From: an uncultured Spirochaetota bacterium
GTDB lineage: Bacteria; Spirochaetota; Brachyspiria; Brachyspirales; Brachyspiraceae
Reading direction: 5' to 3'
DNA: 64,000 bases
Assembly: GCA_944390575.1 (NCBI GenBank)
Contig: CALXQJ010000006.1
Coordinates: forward strand, 1-64,000
Shown here: piece after piece, positions 37,029 through 46,219 of the stretch
Layout of the letters: every line of letters begins with the position of its first letter
How positions within the stretch are numbered: position 1 is the first letter of the stretch
The notes under the pieces: model-generated
What the model was told of the DNA's origin: nothing
Seen by the model: only the letters and a program-made list of their open reading frames with translations
The model's database searches: none
Program-made: the position numbers and the translations under genes

Positions 37029-39269
37029 ATGAATAAACGTATTTTAATATATTCTTTATTTTTTCAAGTAGTAGTAATAATAATGACTTCTATTCTTGTA
37101 GCTCAAAATACACAAAGGCTTTCAAATATAATATCAAAAAAGAGGGTAAATTATTCTACAGCTTTTAAGCTATATAGTGAAGGAAAGTATGATAAAGCTT
37201 ATAAGCAGTTTTCTTCATTAATAGATGATGAAAAGCATAATATAATAGGAGATTATGTTTTATATTATGCTGCAAAAAGTGCATTATATGATAAACAGTA
37301 TGAGAACTCAATAAAGCTTTATAGTGATTTAATATCAAAATATAAGGTATCTCGTCTTTATCCTTTTGCAGAACAATATAAAGCTTTGGCTCAGTTTAGA
37401 TTAGATAATTACCCTGTTATTAATTTCTTTAATGGTAGAACACAAAAGTGGATAAAAGAATTTGTTGGTGTTACTTCTTTAAGAGAGGTTGAAGATAAAG
37501 ATATAAAAAAAGAAATAGCATTAGAGCTTATAACTAAGTTTAGTAATAGAGAAGCTGTATTATATTTTAATAATAATTATAAAGCTGAAGTTATAAACTT
37601 ACCAAATGAAGTTTTATATTCATTTGCTGTTGAGCTTTATGAGGCTGGATATAGAAATGATTCTCTTTCTTATTTTAGTAAGTTGGTTGATGAAAATTAT
37701 AAAAAGGCAGATTCTACATATTATATGGCAAGAATAAAGCAAAGAGCAGGAAAATATTTGGAAGCTTCTAATTATTTTGATATTTATTTATCTAATAGCA
37801 ATAATAAAACTTTTAGAAAATTAGCATTATACTATTCAGCTGATAATTATAAGAGTTTAAAAAATTATGCAAAATCTAAAGAATTAATTAACTTATTTTT
37901 AAAAGAATATCCAAGAGATGATTATGTTCCAAGAATATATAATAATTCAGTTCAAGTAGCACTAAATAGTAATAATCTACCAGAAGCTAAAAAAACTTTG
38001 ACTATATTATTGACCAAATTTCCAAAAAGTTGGCAAACAGAACTTGCATTAAAGTCTTATCTAAAAAAGGCATTTAAGCTTAAAAATAAAACAGAAACAT
38101 ATTATGCCTTAAATCAATTAGAAAATAGATATAATACCACATTTAGAAATGACTATGCTTTGTCTTGGAATATGTGGGTTGCATATGAATTTGGAGATAC
38201 TGAGAAAAAAGATGAATATATAATGAAAAGTCTTCTAACTAGTAAAAATCCATTTTATGTAAAAGGGGCTTTATCTATTGCAAGTCCCGAGCAAATTAAT
38301 ATGGTATATTCTAATAATGCTATAAACTTGGAGAATGCTAAGAGATATTTTGCTTCTTCTAATTATACAAAGGCTATGGAGAGTTTGAATAATATTCAGT
38401 TTATAGATTATATTTTAACAAAAAAAGAAGATAAAATAACAAAAGAAGCAAGAGCTATTGCAAAATCTATTTTACTTAAAAATAAATTTGTACAAGATTT
38501 TTATGCTAAAAAATCAGAAAATGAAATATTTGAAGAATTATCATTAAATACAAAAAAGGGAGTAGATAGAGCTATAGCATTATATTATTATAAAGACTAT
38601 GACAATGCTTATGAGGAGTATAATAAAATATTCTCAGAACTTCCTAAAACTTATCCATTATTCTATTATGCAGATAAGATATTTAAAAGCTCTATGAATA
38701 CTAAAAGACTTATGCAGGCTTCAGCACAAATAGGAAAATATTTTGGTTATCCTTATAGTGAAAATGTAGATTTACTTCCTGATGAGTTTAGAGAATATAT
38801 ATATCCGAGATTTTTTGATGAATATGTTATTCCTGAGTCTAAGCACTATAAAATAGAGCCTGCTTTTGTATATTCTATAATGCGTGAAGAGAGTTTATTT
38901 GATGCTAAGGCTCGTTCTTGGGTTGGGGCACAGGGGCTTATGCAATTAATGGTTCCTACTGCACGTGGAGAAAATAAGAAGTCTAGATATAGATTTTCTC
39001 CTTTAAACTTGAATGATCCAAAGCAAAATATTTATCTTGGAGTATCTCACTTGGCTTGGTTATTTAGTAGTGAGAATGCTAGTAATTATGTTATAGTTGC
39101 TTCTAAGTATAATGCTGGCTCTAGTAGGGGAAATAGGTGGAAAAGAGAGTGGGGTACTAATAATATTTATCGCACTGCTCGTTTTATTGATATTGAAGAG
39201 ACTGAGTATTATGTAGAGAGAGTTATGAAAAGTTATGAGTATTATAGTAGATACTATAAAAGGTGGTAG
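37029..39269 (+). CDS. slt: Soluble lytic murein transglycosylase
   Basis: Periplasmic enzyme that cuts peptidoglycan between MurNAc and GlcNAc with ring closure. An N-terminal signal/anchor helix (about 5-25) is followed by a long helical superhelix of TPR-like units (about 45-560) and a C-terminal SLT domain: YSIMREESLFDAKARSWVG (catalytic Glu 620/621), AQGLMQLMVPTA, NIYLGVSHL and YNAGSSRGNRW. 746 residues, close to Slt70-type enzymes with their doughnut domain. murF follows after 12 bases, so it is a cell-wall gene pair. Confidence 0.9.
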   Translation: MNKRILIYSLFFQVVVIIMTSILVAQNTQRLSNIISKKRVNYSTAFKLYSEGKYDKAYKQFSSLIDDEKHNIIGDYVLYYAAKSALYDKQYENSIKLYSDLISKYKVSRLYPFAEQYKALAQFRLDNYPVINFFNGRTQKWIKEFVGVTSLREVEDKDIKKEIALELITKFSNREAVLYFNNNYKAEVINLPNEVLYSFAVELYEAGYRNDSLSYFSKLVDENYKKADSTYYMARIKQRAGKYLEASNYFDIYLSNSNNKTFRKLALYYSADNYKSLKNYAKSKELINLFLKEYPRDDYVPRIYNNSVQVALNSNNLPEAKKTLTILLTKFPKSWQTELALKSYLKKAFKLKNKTETYYALNQLENRYNTTFRNDYALSWNMWVAYEFGDTEKKDEYIMKSLLTSKNPFYVKGALSIASPEQINMVYSNNAINLENAKRYFASSNYTKAMESLNNIQFIDYILTKKEDKITKEARAIAKSILLKNKFVQDFYAKKSENEIFEELSLNTKKGVDRAIALYYYKDYDNAYEEYNKIFSELPKTYPLFYYADKIFKSSMNTKRLMQASAQIGKYFGYPYSENVDLLPDEFREYIYPRFFDEYVIPESKHYKIEPAFVYSIMREESLFDAKARSWVGAQGLMQLMVPTARGENKKSRYRFSPLNLNDPKQNIYLGVSHLAWLFSSENASNYVIVASKYNAGSSRGNRWKREWGTNNIYRTARFIDIEETEYYVERVMKSYEYYSRYYKRW

Positions 39270-39281
39270 GATTATATATTT

Positions 39282-40631
39282 ATGGGAAAGATAACAGTTC
39301 AAGATATTATTAATGTTGCTAAAGAATTTGATACAGAATGTTTTGAATATTCTGATATAAATAAAGAACTTGAAGTGTCTACTGATAGTAGGGATGATTT
39401 TAATAGTGCTGATAAGGTTTTTATAGCATTAAAGGGTGATAAGTTTGATGGTAATAATTTTGCTTTGGATGTGTATAATTTAGGATGTAGATTTTTTATA
39501 TTATCTAATAGAAATATAATACTTCCTAAAGATGCTTTTGTTATATATTGTAATGATACTATTTTATTTTTAATAAGACTTGCAAGAGAATATAGAAGAA
39601 AGTTTAATATTAAAGTAGTATTAGTTACAGGTAGCTGTGGCAAAACTACTACAAAAGAGCTTATTTCTTTATTTTTATCTACAAAGTATAAAGTTCTAAA
39701 AACAGAAGGAAATCTAAATAATGAAATAGGTGTACCTAAGACTATATTAAATTTAGATTCTTCTTATGATATTGCAGTTATAGAAGCTGGTATGAACCAT
39801 AGGAATGAACTTCTTAGAATATCTGAAGCTACTGAGTCTGATACTGTTGTTATTAATAATGTAGAAGAAGTACATATTGCATATTTAGGTTCTTTAGAGA
39901 ATATTGCACTTGCAAAGAGTGAAACTCTTTATAATACTCAAAAAAATGCTTCTCTAATTATAAGCAAAGATATAAGAGAGAAAGACACTATATTAAAAGA
40001 AGCTAATAAAAACAATATAGAAAATATTATAGAATATGATATAGCTGATATTACAAAAATAGATGATAACACTTTTAAGTATAAAGATGTATTGTTTAAT
40101 CATAACTTGATAGGAGATTTTAACTTAAAAAATATACTAACAGCCTTAAAAGTAGCAGAGCTTTATAATATTAACTTGGAAGATGTTTCTAATATATTAC
40201 AAACTTATAAAAATCAAAAAAACAGAATGGAAATTTTTAATATTAATGGTGCTACTATTATTAATGATTGCTATAATTCTAATCCTGTTGCACTTAAAAA
40301 TATGCTTATGTTTTTATCAAAAAGAATAGAAAGTAAAAAAATAGCTGTTATAGGAGATATGCTTGAAACAGAGATGGATAATACTCATTTTCATAGAGAT
40401 ATAGGCCTTTTCATTAATGAGCTTAAAAATATAGATGTTGTTATAGCTTGTGGTGAATGTTCTAAAGATATTTATGATATTGTAAACTCTGAGAAATACT
40501 ATTTTAAAAGTGTAGATGATAAACTACTATTAAAAATAAAATCTATTTTAACTGTAGATACTGCCATTTTAATAAAGGCTTCTTTTGGAGTAGGTTTTGC
40601 AAAAATTATAGACTACATAAAAGAGTTATAA
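39282..40631 (+). CDS. murF: UDP-N-acetylmuramoyl-tripeptide--D-alanyl-D-alanine ligase
   Basis: Adds D-Ala-D-Ala in the last cytoplasmic step of the peptidoglycan precursor. The N-terminal domain has STDSRD and VFIALKGDKFDGN. The central ATPase has VTGSCGKTTTKELIS as P-loop, EAGMNHRNEL and NNVEEVH. The C-terminal Rossmann domain carries INDCYNSNP and IGDMLE. 449 residues is normal. It ends one base before the end of the opposed DUF4241 gene. Confidence 0.93.
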   Translation: MGKITVQDIINVAKEFDTECFEYSDINKELEVSTDSRDDFNSADKVFIALKGDKFDGNNFALDVYNLGCRFFILSNRNIILPKDAFVIYCNDTILFLIRLAREYRRKFNIKVVLVTGSCGKTTTKELISLFLSTKYKVLKTEGNLNNEIGVPKTILNLDSSYDIAVIEAGMNHRNELLRISEATESDTVVINNVEEVHIAYLGSLENIALAKSETLYNTQKNASLIISKDIREKDTILKEANKNNIENIIEYDIADITKIDDNTFKYKDVLFNHNLIGDFNLKNILTALKVAELYNINLEDVSNILQTYKNQKNRMEIFNINGATIINDCYNSNPVALKNMLMFLSKRIESKKIAVIGDMLETEMDNTHFHRDIGLFINELKNIDVVIACGECSKDIYDIVNSEKYYFKSVDDKLLLKIKSILTVDTAILIKASFGVGFAKIIDYIKEL

Positions 40632-40632
40632 T

Positions 40633-41337
40633 TTACTCTTCTTCACTATTAGTTAAGTCTATAAACATAATATATAATGCACATATATTATTATTCTCAT
40701 CAATTCCAAAATATGCAGGATAGCACCCATCCCCATATCCACTTGTAAACATTACAATATTATGTTCTGTATTTGGTATAGTCCAATTAAGCCAGTCTCC
40801 ATACTCTTTTTGATGCTTTGGATTTTCTATAGCATTTTTTGTAAGAAGTTCATCAAAATATTCATCATAAATATTATCAAAACTCTCTCTAAACTTAATA
40901 TATTCCTTAAAAGCCTCTTTATCACAAACACAAGCCATACCAGCATCAACATTAAAGCCAAAAAAATCATTCTCTTCAATATCAGAAAAATCCTCTTCAC
41001 CAGTAAGAGCTATTTCATATTTAGTTGGCTTATTTTCTGAAAAAGATACCCTAACTAAAGCATAATCACTTTCTTCTTTATCAATAAGAATAGATACTTT
41101 ATGTTTACCAGTAGGAACTTTTCTAAAAAAAGGTAAATAATCATCATCATTACAAGATAGAGGGTCTATAGCAATAATATCTCCACTACTAATATTAACA
41201 CTTCCAATTTCTAATACATCAAGTTCAGCATCATTAATCTTTCTATTATCAAAAGCACTTTCCAAATCGTATAGTGGTGTAAGTAAATGTTTAACTTTTT
41301 CAAAATTACTCATCCATTCTTTTGATGTACTACTCAT
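40633..41337 (-). CDS. DUF4241-like protein
   Basis: 234 residues, cytoplasmic, acidic. Pattern agrees with DUF4241: an early SGDIIAIDPLS, then KVSILIDKEES, a central FGFNVDAGMACVCD, and a late FTSGYGDGCYPAYFGID. No catalytic motif is known for the family. Members are scattered in bacteria, sometimes in toxin-immunity settings, but none is visible here. ATG follows AGGATATATTT. Convergent with murF at one base. Confidence 0.7.
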   Translation of the reverse strand: MSSTSKEWMSNFEKVKHLLTPLYDLESAFDNRKINDAELDVLEIGSVNISSGDIIAIDPLSCNDDDYLPFFRKVPTGKHKVSILIDKEESDYALVRVSFSENKPTKYEIALTGEEDFSDIEENDFFGFNVDAGMACVCDKEAFKEYIKFRESFDNIYDEYFDELLTKNAIENPKHQKEYGDWLNWTIPNTEHNIVMFTSGYGDGCYPAYFGIDENNNICALYIMFIDLTNSEEE

Positions 41338-41405
41338 AAATATATCCTAATTATTATTTCTCAAACATTATATATCAATAGATTATTTATATAAAGAATA
41401 TTTAA

Positions 41406-41433
41406 TTGAAAAATCTTTAAAATAAGATAAAAT
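41406..41433 (+). promoter_or_regulatory. Promoter of valS
   Basis: TTGAAA (41406-41411), 16-base spacer, TAAAAT (41428-41433). The start would be near 41440, 25 bases before the ATG, with TAGGAC as ribosome site. Confidence 0.55.
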
Positions 41434-41464
41434 ACTATTCATTAAAAATTAATAGGACTTTTTT

Positions 41465-44122
41465 ATGAAACATACATTAGAGGGTAGCTATACTCCATCA
41501 AATATAGAAGAAAAACTTTATACATTTTGGAAAGAAAGTGGATTTTTTAAAGCAAATATAGATAAATCAAAAGAAGCATATTCAATAGTAATACCACCGC
41601 CAAATGTTACAGGTGTTCTTCATATGGGGCATGGTCTTAATAATACACTTCAAGATATATTAATTCGTTTTCATAGAATGCTTGGAAAATCTACTCTTTG
41701 GATGCCTGGTACTGATCATGCTGGTATTGCTACTCAGAATGTTGTAGAAAGACGTTTAAAAAAAGATGGTAAAACAAAGTATGACTTAGGTCGTGAAGAG
41801 TTTATAAAGCTTACTTGGGAAGTAAAAAAAGAACATCATTATATTATTACAAAACAGCTTGAAAAGATTGGTTGTTCTTTAGATTGGGATAGAGAGCGTT
41901 TTACTCTTGATGAGGGTTTGAGTAATGCTGTTCGTGAAGTTTTTGTTGAGCTTTATAATGAGGGTTTAATTTATCGTGGTAAATATTTAATTAACTATTG
42001 TACTTCTTGTGGTACTGCTTTGGCTAATGATGAGGTTGAGCACGAAGAGGTTAATGGGGCATTATATCATATAAAATATAATATAGAAGGAACTGATGAA
42101 TATATAGAGATAGCTACTTCTCGTCCTGAAACAATTTTGGCGGATGTTGCTATAGCTGTTAATCCTGATGATGAAAGATATTCACATCTTAATGAAGATA
42201 ATACTTATTTAATACTTCCTATAGTAGGACGTAGATTAAGATTAGTAAAAGATAATTATGTAGATAAAGATTTTGGTACTGGGGCATTAAAGATTACTCC
42301 TGCACATGATCCTAATGACTTTGCTATATCAGAGCGTCATAATTTAGAAATTATTAATATATTAAATCCTGATGGCACTTTTAATGAAAATTGTCCAGAG
42401 AATTATCAAGGAAAAACGGTAAAAGAGGCTCGTGAGCTTATATTAAAAGAATTAGAGGGTATTGGAGCTTATGTAGGTAAAGATAATATGAAACATCAGG
42501 TTGGGCATTGTTATAGATGTCATAGTGTTGTTGAACCTTATTATAGCGATCAGTGGTTTGTAAAAATGAAGCCTTTAGCTGAAAAAGCTTTAGATGCTGT
42601 TAATAGTGGAGATATAAAGATACATCCTGATAGATGGATTAACACTTATAATAGATGGCTTACTGATATTCGTGATTGGTGTATTAGTCGTCAATTATGG
42701 TGGGGACATAGAATTCCTGTTTGGTATTGTAGGGATTGTGATAATATGATGGTCTCTAAAGTTGATGTTTGTGAGTGTAGTAAGTGTAAGTCTACTAATA
42801 TTTATCAAGATGAGGATGTATTAGATACTTGGTTTTCTTCTTGGCTTTGGCCTTTTTCTACTTTTGGATGGCCTGATAGTAATGAGGATTTAGAGTATTT
42901 TTATCCTACTTCTACACTTGTTACTGGTTATGACATTTTATTTTTCTGGGTTGCTCGTATGATTATGGCGGGTACTCATTTTATGAAAAAAGTTCCTTTT
43001 AAAGATGTGTATTTAAATGGTCTTATACGTGATAAGATTGGTCGTAAGATGTCTAAGAGCTTAGGTAATGGGATTGATCCTATTGAGGTTATTGATGAGT
43101 ATGGAGCTGATGCTTTTAGATTTACACTTTCTTTTATAACTTCTCTTGGTGGGCAAGATATTTGGCTTGATCGTGAATTATTTAAGATGGGTGGAAAGTT
43201 TGCTAATAAGATTTATAATAGTGCTAAGTTTATTTTTGGTAATATTGATAATGAATCTGAAATACTTTCTTTGGATAATTATGAGCTTGAGAGTAAGGAT
43301 AAGTGGATACTTTCTCGTCTTCAAAATGCTATTTTAAATACTACAGAGAAATTAAAAGAGTATAGATTTGATGAGGCTTCGCAGACTATTTATAAGTTTT
43401 ATTGGAATGAGTTTTGTGATTGGTATATAGAGATTAGTAAGTTTGACTTGAGAGATGAGTCTAAAAAGAAAAAGACTTTATCTGTTCTTTTATATGTATT
43501 AGAAGAGTCTATGGCTATGATTCATCCATTTATGCCATTTATTACAGAAGAGATTTATTCTAATATAGCAAATAAAAATATAGAATCAAAATCTTTGATG
43601 ATTAGAGAATACCCTAAGTGTGTAGAAAAATATGTATTTGAAGATATTGAAAAAGATTTTAACTTTATACAAGATATAGTGTCTTCTATTAGAAACTCGA
43701 GGGCTTCTTTTAATTTGCCACCAAATAAAAAGCTTGATGTTATTATAAGATATAATTCTGATTACTTAAAAAACATATCAGAAACTTATAAAGATATAAT
43801 ATCATCTTTAGCATTAACAGAGTCTTTAAGTATAATTTCTTCTGAAGATAGTGATAGAAAGCAGGGTAGCTTTGTAAAGGTATTTGAGGGTGGTGAGATT
43901 AATGTTAATCTTAGCGGTATAATAGATTTGGAAGCAGAGAAAAAGCGTTTGAGTAAGGAAAAAGATAAACTTCAAAAAGATTTGGATGCTGTGAATAAAA
44001 AACTATCAAATGAGCAGTTTATAAGTAGAGCAAAGCAAGAGGCAATAGATACAGAAAATCGTAAGAAAAAAGAGTTTGAAGATAAGCTAAGAGGAGTTGA
44101 AGAAGTTCTTAACTCTCTTTAA
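41465..44122 (+). CDS. valS: Valyl-tRNA synthetase
   Basis: Class I synthetase with editing domain. PPPNVTGVLHMGHGLNN is the HIGH region, GTDHAGIATQ follows, the CP1 editing insert has TSRPETILADVAIAVNP, and GRKMSKSLGNGIDP is the KMSKS loop. The tail ends in the coiled-coil arm typical of ValRS (LEAEKKRLSKEKDKLQKDL and on). 885 residues. Its last 26-40 coding bases are repeated at 45986-46031 beyond the methyltransferase gene. Confidence 0.96.
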   Translation: MKHTLEGSYTPSNIEEKLYTFWKESGFFKANIDKSKEAYSIVIPPPNVTGVLHMGHGLNNTLQDILIRFHRMLGKSTLWMPGTDHAGIATQNVVERRLKKDGKTKYDLGREEFIKLTWEVKKEHHYIITKQLEKIGCSLDWDRERFTLDEGLSNAVREVFVELYNEGLIYRGKYLINYCTSCGTALANDEVEHEEVNGALYHIKYNIEGTDEYIEIATSRPETILADVAIAVNPDDERYSHLNEDNTYLILPIVGRRLRLVKDNYVDKDFGTGALKITPAHDPNDFAISERHNLEIINILNPDGTFNENCPENYQGKTVKEARELILKELEGIGAYVGKDNMKHQVGHCYRCHSVVEPYYSDQWFVKMKPLAEKALDAVNSGDIKIHPDRWINTYNRWLTDIRDWCISRQLWWGHRIPVWYCRDCDNMMVSKVDVCECSKCKSTNIYQDEDVLDTWFSSWLWPFSTFGWPDSNEDLEYFYPTSTLVTGYDILFFWVARMIMAGTHFMKKVPFKDVYLNGLIRDKIGRKMSKSLGNGIDPIEVIDEYGADAFRFTLSFITSLGGQDIWLDRELFKMGGKFANKIYNSAKFIFGNIDNESEILSLDNYELESKDKWILSRLQNAILNTTEKLKEYRFDEASQTIYKFYWNEFCDWYIEISKFDLRDESKKKKTLSVLLYVLEESMAMIHPFMPFITEEIYSNIANKNIESKSLMIREYPKCVEKYVFEDIEKDFNFIQDIVSSIRNSRASFNLPPNKKLDVIIRYNSDYLKNISETYKDIISSLALTESLSIISSEDSDRKQGSFVKVFEGGEINVNLSGIIDLEAEKKRLSKEKDKLQKDLDAVNKKLSNEQFISRAKQEAIDTENRKKKEFEDKLRGVEEVLNSL
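44069..44094 (+). repeat. Left copy of a 26-base direct repeat in the valS 3' end
   Basis: Lies within the last codons of valS. The right copy at 45986-46011 matches 25 of 26 bases, and weaker similarity runs on to about 46031. Together they bracket the methyltransferase gene and look like the footprint of an insertion at the valS end. Confidence 0.75.
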
Positions 44123-44133
44123 TAGGTATGAAA

Positions 44134-45411
44134 ATGAGTAATGAAAATTTTATAAATCAATTATACTATGGTGATAATTTGGACGTGATGTCTGAAAAAA
44201 TTCAAAATAAATCTATAGACTTAATATATTTAGACCCTCCATTTAATTCTAATAAGAACTATAATTTAATATATTCTACTGCCACAGGACAACCAGTAGA
44301 AGAAAATGCTATAGCTTTTTGTGATGCTTGGGAACTGACTAATGATAAGTTAAATGATATAAAAGAATTTGCTAATGAGCTTGAAGTAGAAGATGATAAC
44401 AAATCTTTTGCTGATTTTTGGAATGCTTGGGTTAAAGCATTGGAATATCAAAATCCAAAAATATTAGCTTATTTAGTTTTTATGGCAAGAAGATTAAGAT
44501 TGATGAAGTATAAACTTAAAGATACAGGTTCTTTATTTTTGCATTGTGATGCTTCTGCAAGTCATTATATAAAAATAATATTAGATGGAATTTTTGGTCA
44601 TAAGAATTTTAGAAATGAAATAATATGGCAAAGAACAAAAAATCCTAAAGGTTCTCAATTTAAAGAGAAAAAATTAGGAATATGTACAGATAGCATATTT
44701 TGGTATTCTAAAAGTGAAAACTATAAATTTGATTTATCAAAAATAAAAGTGCCTTTGACAAAAGAAGAAATAGAACAAAAATATCACTTAAAAGATGATA
44801 TAGGTAGGTATTATTCAGGTCCCATAGAGCGTGGTCCTTCTATGGGAGATAGACCTAATTTGTGCTATGAATATAAGGGGTATAAAAATCAGTATCCAAG
44901 TGGTTGGAGAATGACTAAAGAAAATCTTATAAAACTTGATGAATTAGGAAATCTTGGTTGGTCTTCGACGGGTAGACCTTTTAGAAAGTTAAGACCAGAA
45001 GATGATAAAGGACATCCATTATATAATTTATGGACTGATATTAATAGGCTATATAAATCTAAAGAAAAGTTAGGCTATCCTACTCAAAAACCTACTGATT
45101 TATTAGAGAGAATTATAAAAATGTGTACAGATGAGGGAGATATAGTTTTAGATCCTTTTTGTGGTTGTGGTACAACTTTAGAGGCTGCTCAAGAATTAAA
45201 GAGAAAGTGGATAGGTATATATATTTGTATGCTATCTACTACATTAGTCGAAAAAAGATTAGTAGAAAAATATCCAGCAACTTTAAAAAAAGGAAAAACA
45301 TATAAGGTTGATGGAATACCTATAACAATGGAGCAAGTTAAGGAATTAATAAACAAGGCTGATACAAATAAAAATGAAGGTAGGTATCAGTTTCAATATT
45401 GGGCTATATAG
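44134..45411 (+). CDS. Adenine/cytosine-N DNA methyltransferase, N-terminal part of a broken fusion
   Basis: Beta-class methyltransferase: the catalytic DPPF motif (about residues 34-37) comes before the AdoMet motif DPFCGCGTT (about 340). GYPTQKP, usual before that motif, is present. ATG 44134 is preferred over ATG 44128 because AGG at 44124-44126 is only one base from the latter. The frame ends at a TAG (45409-45411) but stays open on the far side for another 133 codons that read like the C-terminal nuclease domain of the same protein family. The enzyme may still methylate. Probably N6-adenine, but N4-cytosine cannot be excluded. No second restriction gene is nearby. Confidence 0.85.
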   Translation: MSNENFINQLYYGDNLDVMSEKIQNKSIDLIYLDPPFNSNKNYNLIYSTATGQPVEENAIAFCDAWELTNDKLNDIKEFANELEVEDDNKSFADFWNAWVKALEYQNPKILAYLVFMARRLRLMKYKLKDTGSLFLHCDASASHYIKIILDGIFGHKNFRNEIIWQRTKNPKGSQFKEKKLGICTDSIFWYSKSENYKFDLSKIKVPLTKEEIEQKYHLKDDIGRYYSGPIERGPSMGDRPNLCYEYKGYKNQYPSGWRMTKENLIKLDELGNLGWSSTGRPFRKLRPEDDKGHPLYNLWTDINRLYKSKEKLGYPTQKPTDLLERIIKMCTDEGDIVLDPFCGCGTTLEAAQELKRKWIGIYICMLSTTLVEKRLVEKYPATLKKGKTYKVDGIPITMEQVKELINKADTNKNEGRYQFQYWAI

Positions 45412-45813
45412 CAAGTTCAAGGATTTGCTTCTACTAAAAAAAGTGGTGATGGTGGAATTGATGGTGCTATTTATTTTTATAAGGAAGAAAAAACACTTGG
45501 TAAAATGCTTATATCTGTAAAAAGTGACAAGAAGTTAAAGGCTTCATATATAAGAGATTTAATAGGAACTATGGAAAATAATAAAGCTGATATGGCAGGC
45601 TTAATTTCCTATGCTGAACCTACAAAAGAAATGTTATTTGAGGCTAGTAAAGCAGGTTATTTTAAATTAAATAATGGACTTTTTGCTGATTTTAAATTTC
45701 CAAGAGTACAAATATTAACTGCAGAGCAAATATTAAAAGGTGAAAAATTTGCTCTTCCTTATGAAAGATTATATAGAGAAAAGATAACTCAGGATACTTT
45801 TTTTAAGTCTTAA
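45412..45813 (+). pseudogene. Nuclease-like C-terminal domain cut off by an in-frame TAG
   Basis: Same frame as the methyltransferase, directly after its TAG. It reads QVQGFASTKKSGDGGIDGAI, then ISVKSDK, YIRDLIGTMENNKADMAGL, EPTKEMLFEASKAGYF and FPRVQILTAEQIL. The GIDG Asp and the VKSDK Lys fit a Mrr-like PD-(D/E)xK nuclease core, and the whole stretch matches the tail I know from intact methyltransferase-nuclease fusions. A restart at ATG 45505 has no real ribosome site and would lose the GIDG Asp. Most likely dead as a nuclease unless the stop is read through. Confidence 0.75.
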
Positions 45814-45943
45814 AATTTTATTGATATTTCTTTTTTAATATAATATAAACATTATTTATACAATAATTCTCTTACATAGAATTCTATAATATTATTTATA
45901 AAAAATTAAATTTGTATATACTATAATATCAAATTATTATGCA

Positions 45944-45994
45944 GAGTTTATTAAGGCTATTGAGAGTGGAAATATAAATAGAGTTAAAGAGTTT
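45944..45994 (+). pseudogene. Fragment of an ankyrin-protein gene
   Basis: 51 bases match 46358-46408 in the intact ankyrin gene at 49 positions. It reads EFIKAIESGNINRVKEF and then a stop, where the intact gene reads EFIKVIESGNINTVKEF and goes on. No start or other part of the gene is present. Confidence 0.8.
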
Positions 45995-46011
45995 TAAGAT
46001 AAGCTAAGAGG
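45986..46011 (+). repeat. Right copy of the valS-end direct repeat
   Basis: Matches 44069-44094 at 25 of 26 bases (one change, G to T, makes a stop in the ankyrin-like frame that runs into it). The nine bases AAAGAGTTT at its left edge are shared with the ankyrin fragment, so they mark the joint. Confidence 0.75.
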
Positions 46012-46219
46012 TTATAGAAGAGGTTTTAATTTCCTTATAATATATTAGTATTAAATTCATTAAGTGAACAATGATATTTTTATATAAATATCAAATACTA
46101 ATAAAGTTATAGCTTAATTAAAAATAATTTTTAATTTTACCGAAATTGAATCTAAAGACTTAATTTATTTATGATTAAATGGCTTAATTATATAATAGTA
46201 CTATATTTAGGGGATATTT

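Larger units (their letters stand above)
45814..46219. other. 406-base gap with gene debris
   Basis: Holds no intact gene. It contains a palindrome ATAGAATTCTAT (45876-45887), two copies of ATTATTTATA (45851 and 45891), the ankyrin fragment (45944-45994) and the valS-end repeat (45986-46031). TATAAT at 46191-46196 may be the -10 of the ankyrin gene, but its -35 is poor. Confidence 0.7.

Noticed and set aside
45409-45411. TAG read as a recoded amino acid (pyrrolysine type)
   Set aside because: No other gene here has internal TAG, TAG is used as an ordinary stop elsewhere in the window, and no downstream recoding structure is visible.
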